A stretch of DNA of 64,000 bases from Branchiostoma floridae (taxonomy: Eukaryota > Chordata > Leptocardii > Amphioxiformes > Branchiostomatidae), in assembly GCF_000003815.2 (NCBI RefSeq), contig NC_049983.1, forward strand, positions 14,618,212 through 14,682,211. The letters are read 5' to 3'. Position 1 is the first letter of the stretch, and every line of letters starts with the position of its first letter. Made by a program: the position numbers and the translations under genes. Of this stretch, positions 43,446 through 58,100 are shown piece after piece. Under the pieces are notes generated by a model. That model searched no databases. It saw nothing but the letters and a program-made list of their open reading frames with translations, and was not told the DNA's origin.

Positions 43446-45895
43446 TAAGGGTAGAAGTGTTTTGGTAATGATTTCTGTGAGAAGCAATTACCAAAGATTA
43501 CAGACTTTAGAGAAGAGCCTGTATGAGACACTATTTCGTGCATTTATTACTAGATCTAGCTTTATTTGTTAGTGTATTGGAGACATTTTTGCTTCAGTTG
43601 GTATCACATTTCTGCCCAGTTCCATAGTACCATTACCATATATGCCATATTTGCCTCTGGCAGTGTTGCTAGTAACATCCTTTATTGGTCACTCCAGTGT
43701 AAATGATTAGCTATTGATACGCATTAAGGCTGGCCCTGCTGAAAATTTCCCTTGGGAAAATCACATTTATCCATAGCTATCACATCCTGAGTTTCAAGTT
43801 ATAGTGTTTTGCCGATATGTCAGTTTCAGTTTGGTTTTCATATATAAATCATTGTGCCCTGTCAACATCAGTCACAGCAATGCTTTTGTACTTGAAGCAA
43901 TTGTGGAAGAAAAAGATGCAAGTTGTAGATGAAAAGATGATTATACTATAGCTTTCCATTTTTGAAACATGAGACAAGGCTTAAGATAACAACATGAAAT
44001 TTGCAGGGAAATGTTGTTATTACTAGTGTAATGTTTTGAATTTTATCCATAACCCTGACATCCACTCAACCATGTTGGAAAACAACAATCAAGATAAGAT
44101 AAAAATGTCTTGACTTAGGACTCCCAGAATATATTATCTCAAATCCTTGCAGATGTGCAGTTTCCAAATGTTGTAGTCAATATATACTGGACCACCGTAG
44201 AGGAAGAAGGTGAAAGGTTGTGAAACAGAGGGACTTTGTTAGTGTCCTTGTTCTTGCTGCAGTAATTGAATTTTCTGCCAGGGGGCACTGTGATGTAGTT
44301 GCATCCCCAAACTTCAGGTGGAACCTACTTGTTTGTCACAGCATGTTTCTGATGAGTCTGGCATTTTTCAAGTTTTCTCAGCTAAGAAAGATAATAAAAA
44401 AAAATTGTGAAGCTTCTCCTTATATTGTATGGTTGTCATGTGGTAACATATTGGTGCTATTAGACTGTAACTGTGACAGAATTACTCTTTTAAATCACAG
44501 ATGTAAGATATTTTCTCTGGTTGAAGCAGTAATTGTGTTTATGCAAGTTGCAGTCTAGCAGTGTATCTATGGTGACCTTTCTATCAAAGTGTTTAAACAA
44601 CCTGTTCCATATGTAATGGAACAGCTAGGCTGTAAATTGGTCTGGGAACTATTTTTCACCTGTGTACAGCAATGTTGTGTGCGGGTTAATTTTATGCTCC
44701 TGGAATTTATCCTACCTGCAAGGTGTGTATATGAGCTTTGGTAAGGAATGTTAGCTAGTGTAAACGATTACATGTGTTCTGTTGTGTTTGTGTGGATGTG
44801 TGACCAGTTTCTTGTACTTGTTGGACTGAGCTATAGCAATAGATAGTGTCTTCAGCCAGACAAAATGCAAACAAAGGGAAGTTGACGAGACTTGTGATTT
44901 TACTGGAGAAATTCTCATTCTTAGAGTTGTACTGACTACTGAATGATTGCTCCTTTTGTAATAAATTCTATGTCTGCCTGAAGTTGATGTTTAGATTTGG
45001 GATTCTGAATTTAAGAAATCAGGCTTGAACAGTAATGAACGTGTTATCAGTCAGGTAGCACTTCACTTACCTTGAAATGTACGTCAGAATCAATTCCACT
45101 TTCGTTGCAAGAGCCTAATGATTTTGATAGATGCTTTCAGCAGTCATCAATTGAAAACACATTTATGGTCCTGTTTTTATTGCTGATGTTTGCCTTTCAG
45201 ATGACATACACATGTATCCCACTCATTGTTTATATGGATTTATGTAATTGACAATATTGACTGTTTTGTGGATGTAGGACAGTAGGATGGTCCATACATA
45301 TATGTATCTGGGACAACTGTCAGCCTGTCTGGGCCCTAAGACCTGTAATTAGTTCTGCCTTGGTGGCTGAGTCAGGTGTGTCATAGAAATCTATAGTGTA
45401 TTGACTGGTAGGTCATGGTAATAACCACATGTTAGTCTATTACTATTAGGCCAGTTAGCAATTTGGAAATCAAATGTTTATTTTTAACAAAAATCTAAAG
45501 TTTTGTGTCTAGTTCCATGAGTAACTTTTAAATTGCATATTTTCTTACCTGGGTGACCTTCATCACTATATATGAGTCTCTGCTCCATTTTTACATTCAG
45601 CAAGGAGAATCTCTTTTTTTTGTAGTAGGGACATATTTTAGTACATTAGACACATCAATTGCATCTATTCTAATTGGATTTATATCATTTTACACTTATC
45701 ATAAAAAAGGCATATCCGGTAATAATCTTATCTCAAAACAAAAATTGGGAAAGCCACAATACATGGGTGTGGCATCACCAATGTCATGGTCCAAGCTATT
45801 CCAGACACTCACACAATTAGGCACCTCTGTCAGTGATAAACAGCACAATCACACCGTCTACATTCTACCACAGTAATAAACAGGGTCTAGCCTTG

Positions 45896-46311
45896 NNNNN
45901 NNNNNNNNNNNNNNNNNNNNNNNNNNNNNNNNNNNNNNNNNNNNNNNNNNNNNNNNNNNNNNNNNNNNNNNNNNNNNNNNNNNNNNNNNNNNNNNNNNNN
46001 NNNNNNNNNNNNNNNNNNNNNNNNNNNNNNNNNNNNNNNNNNNNNNNNNNNNNNNNNNNNNNNNNNNNNNNNNNNNNNNNNNNNNNNNNNNNNNNNNNNN
46101 NNNNNNNNNNNNNNNNNNNNNNNNNNNNNNNNNNNNNNNNNNNNNNNNNNNNNNNNNNNNNNNNNNNNNNNNNNNNNNNNNNNNNNNNNNNNNNNNNNNN
46201 NNNNNNNNNNNNNNNNNNNNNNNNNNNNNNNNNNNNNNNNNNNNNNNNNNNNNNNNNNNNNNNNNNNNNNNNNNNNNNNNNNNNNNNNNNNNNNNNNNNN
46301 NNNNNNNNNNN
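45896..46311. other. assembly gap, 416 N
   Basis: Run of N with no sequence information. Confidence 1.
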
Positions 46312-47533
46312 TGATCTGATCAGAATGGATAATTGTGACAACAAAAAGAAGCCCAGAATATGAGACCCTATGAGCTAACCATGTGTGTGGGTGAGACTGA
46401 CCCCAGCCTACCAGAACAACACAAGGCAGGAAACCATGTCTCCTGTTTCTGTCATTTCCTCAAGTCGCACTACACATCACTTCCTGAATACAAAATTATA
46501 GGCTGTGGTGTATAAAGCACATGTAAGGAACCATCGGTCCAGTTCTGAGTTGTACATTTGAAAGAACGGGTGCATTTTAGTGTAAGTTTGTTGGGAAGCG
46601 ATGACTTTAGATGAGGCAGAATTCAATGAGAGTTCAAGTTCATGCTGTAGTGTAAGTACCCATTGTTTTTCTTTAGCCTTGATCATTTGATGTGTCTGTG
46701 TCTAATACGTTTTAGTCCTATCATGTTGATAAAACTCTGGGGAACTATTGACCTAGTCAATTTCGGAAGCTTCGAAGTGACATTGAACTTGGTATATATT
46801 TTAAACTGAGATAAAAACTTTATATTCATTGCCCCTTGTTTAAAAAGAGACACTGATATCTGATTAATATATGTTCCTCATGGTCTTTTCTGTTGTATAA
46901 ACATGACTTGTTTTGACTCTGTGTAAAGCCAACAAGTACAACAAAAACCTTGACTGTGCGAGAGAAAATACTGTATATTGACGTATACAAACAAAACTTC
47001 TCAGTTCTATGACCTCTCTTTCAGTCGGGGGGAATGTTCTCACAATCTAAATATGGTAGTTGGAATACCAAAAGATAAACTTACCTTTTGTAGTCTCTGA
47101 TCCCTGAAACCTGCTTTGAAAGATTCAAAGAGGAACAGAAAATTCTCTTTTTTTTGTTCATCCTAAATTTCAGATCATTGAGTTATTGCTTGTCTGTCAG
47201 GTCATCTGGTATATATATCTAAACCTCCCGGGAGGTGGTTATGAGCTAGACTTCAAAGCTGTCATATTTAAGACATGGCATCAGCCCATCTCCCCTGCCT
47301 GCAGGACACTTCCTAACCAACCAAGAACTCCAAGTGTCTGCTGACACAGCTGTTTAGAGAACCCACCCATAACAAAAGGTCTCCACAATTTTACCTTATC
47401 CAAGAAAAGCAACTCTTTCTGCTATCTGGAGCATGAAATAAGAGGCAAGAGCTTACTTTGTGGGGATTCTATTTTGGTGCGTACCAAAGATCAATGGCGG
47501 GGTTAGGTGTTGTGGTGCGTTTTCCCCCAGACT

Positions 47534-47633
47534 NNNNNNNNNNNNNNNNNNNNNNNNNNNNNNNNNNNNNNNNNNNNNNNNNNNNNNNNNNNNNNNNNNN
47601 NNNNNNNNNNNNNNNNNNNNNNNNNNNNNNNNN
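47534..47633. other. assembly gap, 100 N
   Basis: Exactly 100 N, the usual placeholder for a gap of unknown size. Confidence 1.
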
Positions 47634-48163
47634 CAACGGCAGTAATTCTAATAGAACTGTGACCATGGAAAGAACATTACTGCCTCCCACTGGCCTGTCT
47701 CAAGTGGTGAAGGGAGACAAGGTGTAGGGTGGCAGGAAGCCTTCTCTCTCAGTCCACTAACTCATGCAGGGCATAGGGTTACAACACAACCCAGCTTCTT
47801 GTGGTCTCACTTGATAGACAAGCCTGGGGTGCACAGTAGCCATCACAGGGGCCTCCAGTCTGTGCAGCTCTGGTCTACGTTCTCAGGAGGCCTGTTTTAT
47901 CTAGTGTGTGCACAAGGACTTATGTACACATACACCCAGTGTGTACACAGTACAGCCAGGGCTCAGCTTGGGAGAGAGGATGGTCTAGATTAGCTGTGAG
48001 GGTGCTGTGTGGAGTACACGACCTTGGTTCCCTCTGCACACCAAAAGGATGCAAGTATGTTGCGGAAAGCCAAAAGTTGGGCTTCTCTGCAGGTAGGTCA
48101 GACTTCTTGCTGAATGATAAGTTACCCTGAGAATAGTCTATTTCCCGTATGAGGGGGAAAGAG

Positions 48164-48263
48164 NNNNNNNNNNNNNNNNNNNNNNNNNNNNNNNNNNNNN
48201 NNNNNNNNNNNNNNNNNNNNNNNNNNNNNNNNNNNNNNNNNNNNNNNNNNNNNNNNNNNNNNN
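48164..48263. other. assembly gap, 100 N
   Basis: Exactly 100 N, probably a gap of unknown size. It lies 780 bp before the first recognised FRMD4 coding exon. Confidence 1.
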
Positions 48264-49041
48264 TGTGTGTGCCATTTGTCAACTGGTAGTGCAGGGTACA
48301 TAGGTCACTGTATGTAGCCAGGGTCATTTTGGCCCCTCTGTGTTATGATCCTTCCAGTGCCCCTTATGGACAATGTTACTGTTCTGTGGAATGGATATGA
48401 GAGAGTAAAGTCCCTCCTTGTTTTCTCATTCTGGGAGGTTTTGTTTGTTGTTGTTGGTTTGGTACATTTCCCTGTTGCTGTCAATTAACGCCTGTTGAGT
48501 GGCAGCCCACTGGTCCAAAATGGCCTGCCCTCCCACCTCCCGCCCTTTTACCAAGAGCGAGACACCCCGGTCTTTGTGCCTGGTATCTATAGGAATCCTA
48601 AGGGTTTCATTCTCTTCAATCTGCCTTTGTGCCCCCATCATTCCCCTGCGCTATTCCTCCATTCTATCACAGCTGCCAGCTACCCTATGCCAGGGTCACC
48701 AGACACATTATATATCAGCATGTATTACACACACTCCCTGGTAAAGACCCTGTAGGGTGACCTCTGACTGTCTACTACGGCAGCAGTCGCACCAACCATG
48801 TTGTGGTCTTCATCCTGTCTCCAACTCAAAGCAGCTTTTGTATCAGAGACTGGCGGGCCACATAAGGATCCGGGATGTTCTCACTCTTTCCCGTACGTCT
48901 GCTCACAACGATGAATACACACTCGTTGCCACTCCTAGTCACTGTTATGGTAATAACCATTTGCATGAAGATACAATGCAGTACTGATGATAGCCCGCTG
49001 TTTTTCTAACGGATTTTCTCCATCTTATTATGTTTTTTTAG

Positions 49042-49107
49042 ATGGCAGAGGGGCGGAGATGCCAGGTCCAACTTCTGGACGATCGAAAGCTGGAATTCCT
49101 AATCCAG
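49042..49107 (+). CDS. FRMD4: FRMD4 exon with probable start codon
   Basis: Acceptor ttttttag is followed immediately by ATG GCA GAG. It encodes MAEGRRCQVQLLDDRKLEFL then IQ, against human MTEGRRCQVHLLDDRKLELL. The ATG at the first exon base is either the initiator after a non-coding exon or an internal Met of a longer form, as in long human isoforms. Confidence 0.9.
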
Positions 49108-52100
49108 GTAGGCCACTTTCTCAGATGAGCTTTTCTACGATAGACTACGGTGAACAGTGCGACGGAATTCATTTTGTCACGTTCTGCCATTGCGTAGGTT
49201 CTAAAGAAGGGCAGACCAATTTAGACCCTTCACAAAAATAGTGCCCACACATACTTTAAGGGGAAACTGCATGAATGAAGCTGCAAAAATCAATTTTGTT
49301 GTATATGGACCGTTGCATTTAATATTCCACAGTTGGGCCAAGATGAAAATAGGTCTGTGCTGGAATGGGTGCCTGGCACCGGCGCTATGTACGCTGGTAT
49401 GCCACTATGTTGTTGTATGACAGAAGGACTTGCACAATGGTGATCAGCAATTTTAATACATAGTTTTGGGCACAGCAGATTACAGGACTCCAGTCTAGAT
49501 AATGTAAGTGAAACTGAAAGGGGACGGTTTCAGTGACCAAATTTGGTTTTCTAATGACCGCAGCTGTTATTGTATTATCTCTGCTGTGGTCAGTCAGTGT
49601 CAGAACATATAGGCAGAAATATTAATATTGGGACATGCCATGTTGTTGGTTTGAATCTGTAGTGTTGGGGTAGTTCCAGAAGTGAGCAGGGCAAAAACCA
49701 GACACGTACTAAAATTGAAAATCCATACAGAAAATTGACTCGTTCATACTTCACACCAAGTCTGTCAAAAACCAATAGAAATTAAGTCATCTCTATTTAT
49801 CACCATGACCACCAAAGCCTCTGAACCGACACAGTGGTAAGCATGGATATGTTAAAGACAGAAAAGTTGGGGGTGCCAAATATACAAAGAGTGACCAGAC
49901 AAAAATAGTTTACCCTGTCCACAACTGGGTACACAAATTCTGGAGCTGTGTTTATTTCAGGTGGCCGGCAGGCGTGATTGACTAAAAGGCTAAAAGCGGC
50001 TTAAACTTTGCACACAATTGTGAAAAAACGAATGGATGGAAGAATTGATTATGATATGAGGTCTTTAACTGTGAAATGCATGAAAGAAGAAGAAAATGAT
50101 TTTCTTAATCTTTTTGGCATTTCAACAAACATTTCATTAAACCTCGTTGATCCCAGTAAACAGCAAATTTGGTTGCCAAAGTCATCCCCTTTCAGTTTCA
50201 TCTTCATTTTCCCTCCGACAGATTTATGCAGCGTTCAAAGTAACGTTAAATGTTTGTTTTGTAATTGCTGATCACAATGTACTCTACAGGTCAAGATCAT
50301 ATAACAAAATTGTGGCTTACCAACAAATAAGTATGTATGTACTGTGTTGTCAAAAATGAAAATAGTTGTACTGTTACCATTTGGGGATAATCTGTTACAA
50401 TACATGTATTTATTTTAATTGTATGTATTGAAATTGATGATATAGAATCAGATTAATCAAGTATAACCTTTCTCTCAGGATGGTATGCTAACTTTCTTGG
50501 GAATTGAAATTGGATATTTTTATTCAAAGTAAATTTTTATGTCAAACTGATTGACTTAGGTATTGTAGAACCGCATGGAAAAACACATTGATGATGAAAA
50601 ATGATAACATAGAATCCGAGGTATGAAATGGGAGCCTAAGTCAATCCCGCACAAGGCATAATGCTTATTCCTCCCCATTCTATTGCAATAACGTTTCATG
50701 AATTATGCAAGGTAACGGTGCAGTGTGCCTTTTGAAATGTGGGTCATAATGCTTCAGGTTGAAACTGATAGTGCAATCTTTTAGTTACTGCCTGCCAACT
50801 CTAAAGCTGTGTCGGTAATTCATCTCTGCAGTGTGGTCCTCTGAACTAGGAGTTGATTCTGGCTGCTAGATTTCTGCTTGATGAAATACTGATACATGCT
50901 ACATTCTGTAAGGGAGAGGGCTTATCTAAATCTGCAGCAGTGATATCTAGTCCCAGTGTCATCAATAATGTATGAGGGAACCTTTGAGCGTGGTTCCCCA
51001 TGTTATTAAGGACTATTAATTCAATGCCTTGCTGTACCACACCATCAAATGATCTAGTCAATCCTAATTCCGACAGAGAAGAGGGATCTGGTGATAAATC
51101 TTTAATCACAGAATCTGATGTGATATGCGCATCTCGCTGATGTGTAATGTGATGGAATTTTACATGATATTTTTATGGCCTCTTTGTTCTTCGAGGATGT
51201 AATATGAGAATAATTCAGCCTTGTCATGAATAAATTTTATGCAAATTAATTTGAATAGTAGTATTGCAACTTGATACTGGCATTGTGACTGGAGCTTATT
51301 GTTTTATACGTTTTCTGTACACAATAAAGCTGTAACATCTGTAGAAAAAGATTATTTTTGAGAGAAAAAACATTCACAGTACTCAATATTTCAACCAGAG
51401 ACGGCTTACTCCACCCAGTTTAGAGATACCATGTACCAAGGCAACTGTTTGGATTGTAAATGCTTGACATATTGGAGTCTGCATAGTTTGTGGAGCAAAC
51501 CGAACTGGGAGGGACAACAAACACCCAGTACAGAGGGTCCTTATCTTCTGCAGTGTCTCTCTCATTAGCAACCACACAATATAGGTTCCTCTGGCATTTC
51601 CTTGGAGAATGATCAATTGCTGGGCAGACATTATCTGCGTATAACAAATAAGATGTTGCTTGCACCGATTCACAGCCAATATGCCAGTCAAGGACAGATT
51701 TTGTGCGAAATATACTTGTATTTCCTCGGAGATACATGTTATCCAGTAAGTTTCTATGGTGCACCTACAGTGATGTTTAATGTAGAGAAACTAGCACGGA
51801 ACGGAGATGATGCTTTGCAGTCCAGTTTTTCATTTCGAGATAAAGATTGTGTGAGCAATGAAATGGGGAGGGGGGTATCAGTTGGTCCTATGACTTTGAT
51901 TTACACCAGCAATAAAACAACAGTTGTATAACAGCATGTTTGCTGGTTGGGTTGGTTGCTTGATGCATATCTTTGCCATGACTTTGTGACCCAACATTCA
52001 CAAGTCAAATATCAGCTTCATTACCAGTTACTACCTACACATACTTTTATATTTACTTCTGTCTAGAGTGAACGTGGGCACTGTAAGGTCACTTCTGAAT

Positions 52101-55100
52101 TTTGTGATCCTTTTAGTTTTAGTTTGACTGAAGCTGACACTGAATTCTGGACCTCTGACTTTCACTTGGTCTACATAGGATCTCTCCTTCAAGTTCACAC
52201 ACAGTCACCCCAGAATCATGGGTTATACCAAGGAGGTTGAAGAGGGAAGGCCTTTATTAGTTCTGTTGCGTGACATTCTTCATCTGCATTATCAAGCCAA
52301 ACCATAACAACATTTCACAATTACTCACAGGAACGATATGTGCAAGTTGGGACTAATGTAAGGATCAAAAATGAAAGCGACATTTCAGCTTTGCCTAAAC
52401 CCTCCGTTGATTCTTCCAGGTTCGCCCAATCTTACCGACTTTCTAACTCAACATTTTCTTTTGAAACTTCAAAGGTAGCCAATTCACAGCTTGGGTATAG
52501 AGGCTACACCAAAGGCTTACAACATTGGCACCATTCACATGGGTACCTGGCTGGGGTTCAAGACAAATACTGTATCAGGAAGGTGGGGGCCAGCAAGGTC
52601 CCTCCACTGAGGTGCTAGATCCACGCACCAGACTTGTACTGATGGATGAAACAGATTCCTGGTGTTGATAACAATTTGTACATGATGATGTCACCTGGAG
52701 GTGGAGGTGACAGGGAGGCAGACCAGACTCTCTCTGGTGTGGTAGCTCCCTGGTGTGAGGAAAAGGACCAGAAGGAATCAGATTTATATACATGTGGTCA
52801 GGAAAAGTGAAAGGGTCAACAACCTCATGTGGTCCTGGAGTTTGAGGAGTGGGAAGAGAAAAGAGGACCTGGTGTCCATTGCCACCCAGATTCGTGTCAA
52901 ATTGTGGTCAGGAAATGGGAAAGGGTCAGCTTGATGCGGTTTAGTTATTTCATCTTACTGCGGGTTTTCCCTATATAGATCTGACTCAAGCTAGAGCCAG
53001 AGTAAATGTTTTGTAAAGATGAAGGCAGTAAAATGAGGAAAACTGAGCCAAGACCCCGCCAAATAAGGCAAGGTTACCGGAGCTATTTCTAGCTAAGTCA
53101 TATTTATCAGTGAGTCAAACTCAAAGTAAACTTACTAGAACTTAGTAGAAGGTTGCTTGCTATAAAGCCAAAGTCCTCTGTAACTTAAAACCTCCTGAAT
53201 TATGTATTGTCCCATTGTTGATTGTTTTTATATATGATACTTCTTGAGGGAATGTTACTACAGTTTGATGACAAAATGAAAGTAATAGTTAACCTCTTGG
53301 TTGTTCCAAGCAAAGTTGAACTCTCTTATGTTATGAGTATGAGATGTATGGTGAGATGAGAAATAGCTCACAACAAAGTCCCTTTAGCTCAGTTCTAATG
53401 TCCTATCTGTTTTTATCACACAGGATGTAACATCTATTATCATAATACCGGTACGTTTACGACGATTTCTCTAGCCATACTGATTTGACAAATTGTCAAC
53501 GCATCATTTTCTCCAGTTACATGTTGCTGTTATAGGTTACCCTTGCCACTTCTTCTGTGTAACTTTTCTGCCACTCTTGTCCTGCTAAAAGCTTAATATT
53601 GTAATTGTAACACGCCGCGGAATTACACGGCGAACGGGCGCGTGGTTGGGAGGGGGTACAAAATACCGGTAGGAAGAAACACGGCACAAGTAACTGCCGC
53701 TATGTACATTTATACATCCTCTGATGTTCCTTCCTTTTCTGTCAGTAAATGCATAAAACATAAACCTGCATGAGCATACAAAATGTCATGAGAAAACGGA
53801 CGTATACTGTCAAGAATTTTCATTTAACTTCTGTCCGTCACAACCGCTGTGACGTAACACTTCACTGCTCGCGTAGATATAAAAATGGCGGAAAAATGGC
53901 TGCGTACGTTCAATTTTGCCCATTCAGTCGTAGATCCGGGCTATTATGCAACGGTTCTTCACACTTTTACATGAGTTGTAGGTCACCAACAGAAATTCAA
54001 GATTGTTGTTGAATCATGTTCGTCTTGTGCTGTGAGCATGTGTAATTATGATCTGTATAAATTTGGCAATGAATGTGACAGTGTGTTCGTCCCACGACGA
54101 GCTGCCTACCCCGAAATTTAAAAAAAAGTATACTGAAAACTTTTGGCCTTGTTGTCTTCGAATGCATTGTTATCGATGCTTTGTAAATGGTGTATTGGAC
54201 ACCTAGATGTCTGAAGTGTGCACAGCTCAGAAATAACTATTGTTGCATGTGTAGATCTCTTTAAGTTCCAGTATTTTTAATCTACCGGTATAAGTCTTAC
54301 TACTGGTATTATGCCAATGCATGTTAGATAACCAGAGTGCCAGTTGTTTTGGCTTGTAACTGTTTTAATCTCAGTGTAGTGGTTTAATTGGTTTTCGCAT
54401 ATTTCTGTCATGGTTTATCAGATTATGTGAGTATGGTCTTCATCACTGTCCCTGGCAGGCACAGCCAATGATGGGACAGTATATCTCTCAACAACATGCA
54501 CCAGATGCTACTTCACTCTTTTGTGTACAGTAAAAACTAATTCTGTTTACATGTCAGATAGATGTCTAACACCTTTAGATATTATTGGGATCCACAAGGA
54601 GCAAACAGTAAGAAGATTTTCTCTATAATATTTTCAATCATTATGTTTTGCTGGTACTTTGGTTTGATGTACTTTTTGGATAGTTTTCTCCAGCAGAAGT
54701 TGGGAGTATGGTCTAATGTTTGGGTAGTGACAGAGGTGAAGCTGATATGCTGTCAAATATCCATTAGCCTGATGTCCATGACAGTCGTGAACTAGTTCAG
54801 TGCCTTCACTGTAGGGTTATCTGGGGAAACCTGTGGTGGGAATGTGGCATTGCTTCTCAATATCAGTGCAGAGTTCCACCTGCAACTGAAACAGGAGACA
54901 ACTAGATTTGACAAGTGTCAAAGATGAATAAAAGAAGCAAAGAAATGTTGTAATAAAATGATGAATGCTGTGCTCAATGATTCAATCAATCAAATACTAG
55001 ATGACAAGCTTTTTTTATCATTCCACTGTCCTCTGACAGGTCAATACAATGACTAGTCAAGGAAAGAAGACAAGATAGTCAGGTAATTACTGTTGGTCAG

Positions 55101-58100
55101 AAGACTTTCTTGTAACCCTGTTTACTAATTATTCTTCATCAACTCTGTCCCTGTGCAGCCAAAATTGCAGTCATCAGACCTCCTGGACCTGGTTGCCTCC
55201 CATTTCAACTTGAAGGAGAAGGAATACTTTGGACTGGCTTACCATGATGAAACGTAAGTACTTACTCTTATCTATAGGCACATTGAATACTATTGTTAAA
55301 CAATGCTGTTTTATCCTCTGCAGTTTAATTGAGTGTTTGTATCAGCCTTGTCCACCACCAGTGAGCATGTACCAGAAGTGGACAACCCCCCTTAAAAATC
55401 TTCCTTGGCAAAGCAAAGCCAAGTCCAGATATGCAAACTTGGACACTTGGCGCTTTGACTATAATCTATGTTTGGTAATATATAGATTTAGTGACTCTCA
55501 TGTGTTGTACTGGTTTGTAAGAATATACCATACTATAGTGTCGTAAACAATGGCTCGATCAGATGTCTTATTTCTATTACCTGAAAATTTCTATCCCCAA
55601 CAATACAACCTAGCATTCACCCCTAATACTAAGGTATGCGATGACTTCATTTCCCTAGTTTAGAATGTAATTCTTATAAGCTATTATTTCAAAGCAGTGA
55701 GTGGTAACAGACTTGTATTGAATAAAGGCTATGGACCTTAGCTGCCTGTAGGAGGACCAATATCAGTTGGTAGGACCAATATTCAAGCCATAAACCATGT
55801 TGCAAATCCATGCAAGATAGCCGGTCTAACATGGGTGTAATAAAATGCAATGGGACTTTACTGGCATAATAACACTGGCCTTGAAACCGCAGGCCAACAG
55901 TTTTACAGCCTTTTATATAACATGACTGCCAAGTATGTCCAGTTACTAATGAATTAGTCAATACAAATGCAGCCAGGTCCAAAAACCACCAGCCTTTATA
56001 TGGTTACAGTTTTACCCTGAACATGCCTGACTGTGATATTGCTTCATTACTATTGCATGGAACTTTTTACTAGCAGACACAGTCTCCATGAGGAATGCAA
56101 ATGTTGCATTCTCTCATGAGATCCAAAGAGTAAGACACAGATAAAAAATGCTCATTTGAGATATCAGTATCAATTTTTAAGATAAAGATTTGACAGTTTT
56201 TTTTGCTTATGTTTTTCCCCATCATTTTGCACTTTTGTTTTCTATCATTTGTCTCCTTCAAAATCTGTTTGAGCAAATTTTCTTCCCTTGTGTACTGACT
56301 CTCATGATTAATCCGCGTATTTCACTTCATTGTCATTCTGCACTAAATGCTATTTGCCAATGACATTAACACTTATTGCATTGATATAGGGCACAAACAC
56401 AATCATGCGGTCCGAATTAAGTTTTAGACATTCTTTGACCATTTGGTAGAGACAGTCCTGACCTGCACTCGACCTATCGGAGAAAAGATAGACTTCCACA
56501 GGAAACTGGTAAATAATGCAGGGGAAGAAACATAAGTCAAAGTGTGGGGTCATGATGTGAACTTATCTCAAGGGAACCATCAGAAGATATAAGGTTTAGG
56601 TAGGGAGGTGGCTCTTATGAGTTAGGTGCCCTAATTACTGGTATTGGGAATTTGGGACACTGTTAGCATCAGGCACTCTATGCTGGTATGGTTGTGCTGT
56701 ATTCCACCAAAATGGGAATATTGAATATTGTAAATTGTGTCTGCAACGATCTTATTAGATGGCTAGAACATCCTGTATGATAATTTCTTGAATTTTTGTT
56801 TCATGCATTTGCTAGCTCTTAGAAGAAAGGCCCCAAAGTTTACAGTAACAAGTCAGTTTACAGTGTCAAGCCAGTGTCCCATTTTGACCATGAATCAGGC
56901 AGATTTATAAGGGCAGTGAAGTATTAAATTCCCAGTTTCACATGCGTAGCTGCCAGCGCTGTCCTCAGTGCTTAATCAATGGCCGTTAACCTGCCAGGAG
57001 AAATTGATTGACTTCAAGGATTATTCCACCTGTAAGAAAATCTGTGTTCGCTGGAGGAGGCTGATATCGATCGGATACTCCAGCGTTACATCAACGTCAG
57101 GACCGTGGGATTTTGTGAAGATTTGTGTTCACATGAAGTCACTTGGTATTCAGGAATATGACCATGATTGGGTAGTGTACATGTATGCACAGGTCTGTTG
57201 ATGAATATGTTGTTCAACAAAGTTAAAAGAAAAATATGAAATGAATTATGAAGTCCAATTATGTGCACTCCTGAGGTCCTACTGACAACAAAGTTAAAGT
57301 TTACAAGTTGAGGTTTTTGTGTTACAATTTTGTAGATTATTACATCTTCTGAATCTAGGTCTTTGCAAGCAGAACATTGCAGTTGACTTGCAACTGATAT
57401 ATTATTCCAGTATTGGTAACTTGCTGCCTCATTGTTATTGGTAGAATTTGTTTCAATTCCACTTCTCATTTCCAGTGAGATTAGCTATTTGCCTGATCCA
57501 TTTCCAGCTTGGTAGCAAATCATTGGGCGAAATAAAATCAGTATGTTGTTTGATGCAAAGAAATTCTGGGTCCTGGGATTTACTTGTCCCCTCTTCTTCA
57601 ATAACCAATGTTTTGACTTATTTTTATTTATAAAGATCATTTTTATTAAAATTCATTTAAACCAAAATTGCTCAGCCTTATAAAGGTTAAGATATTTGTG
57701 AACAATTTCTATACCACCTGTAAACAATGCCTTTATTTTTTGAGCCTAATGGATTTTTTATTCCCCTTTTTGTTATGCTACATAAAACCCTGAAAACTAA
57801 TGGAGGGTATCAATTTATCTGTGCACCATGTTGAAATAAATGCCTGGGGAATGATTGACACTTAATACATGGCACAGATATATGTAGAGATCACGATCCA
57901 GTAGAATCGCCGATTCTCCTAGGAGAGATCGCGATCGGAGTTGGTCCTACATTGTAGAGATCCTGATCGCAATCTATACTAGGAGCAGGGTTCTAGCTAG
58001 TGCATTTTAGCGTAGTGGGCCACTACGCTAAAATTTGTGACCCCTACGCTAAAATAAGGGCCACTACGCTAATTTTTAACTAGTGTAGTGGTGCTTTGCT

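Larger units (their letters stand above)
36536..49041 (+). other. 12.5-kb 5' intron of FRMD4 (inferred)
   Basis: Mostly unannotated. It includes a 54-bp tandem pair (42521-42628), an inverted-repeat element (43078-43445), a short hairpin (44602-44624) and three N gaps. No coding exon recognised. Confidence 0.45.

Noticed and set aside
44220-44558. 112-residue ORF in the FRMD4 intron
   Set aside because: No recognised motif, AT-rich codon use and no matching splice signals.
45833-46363. Long ORFs spanning N runs (also at 47458-47727 and 47920-48327)
   Set aside because: They exist only because N bases contain no stop codons.
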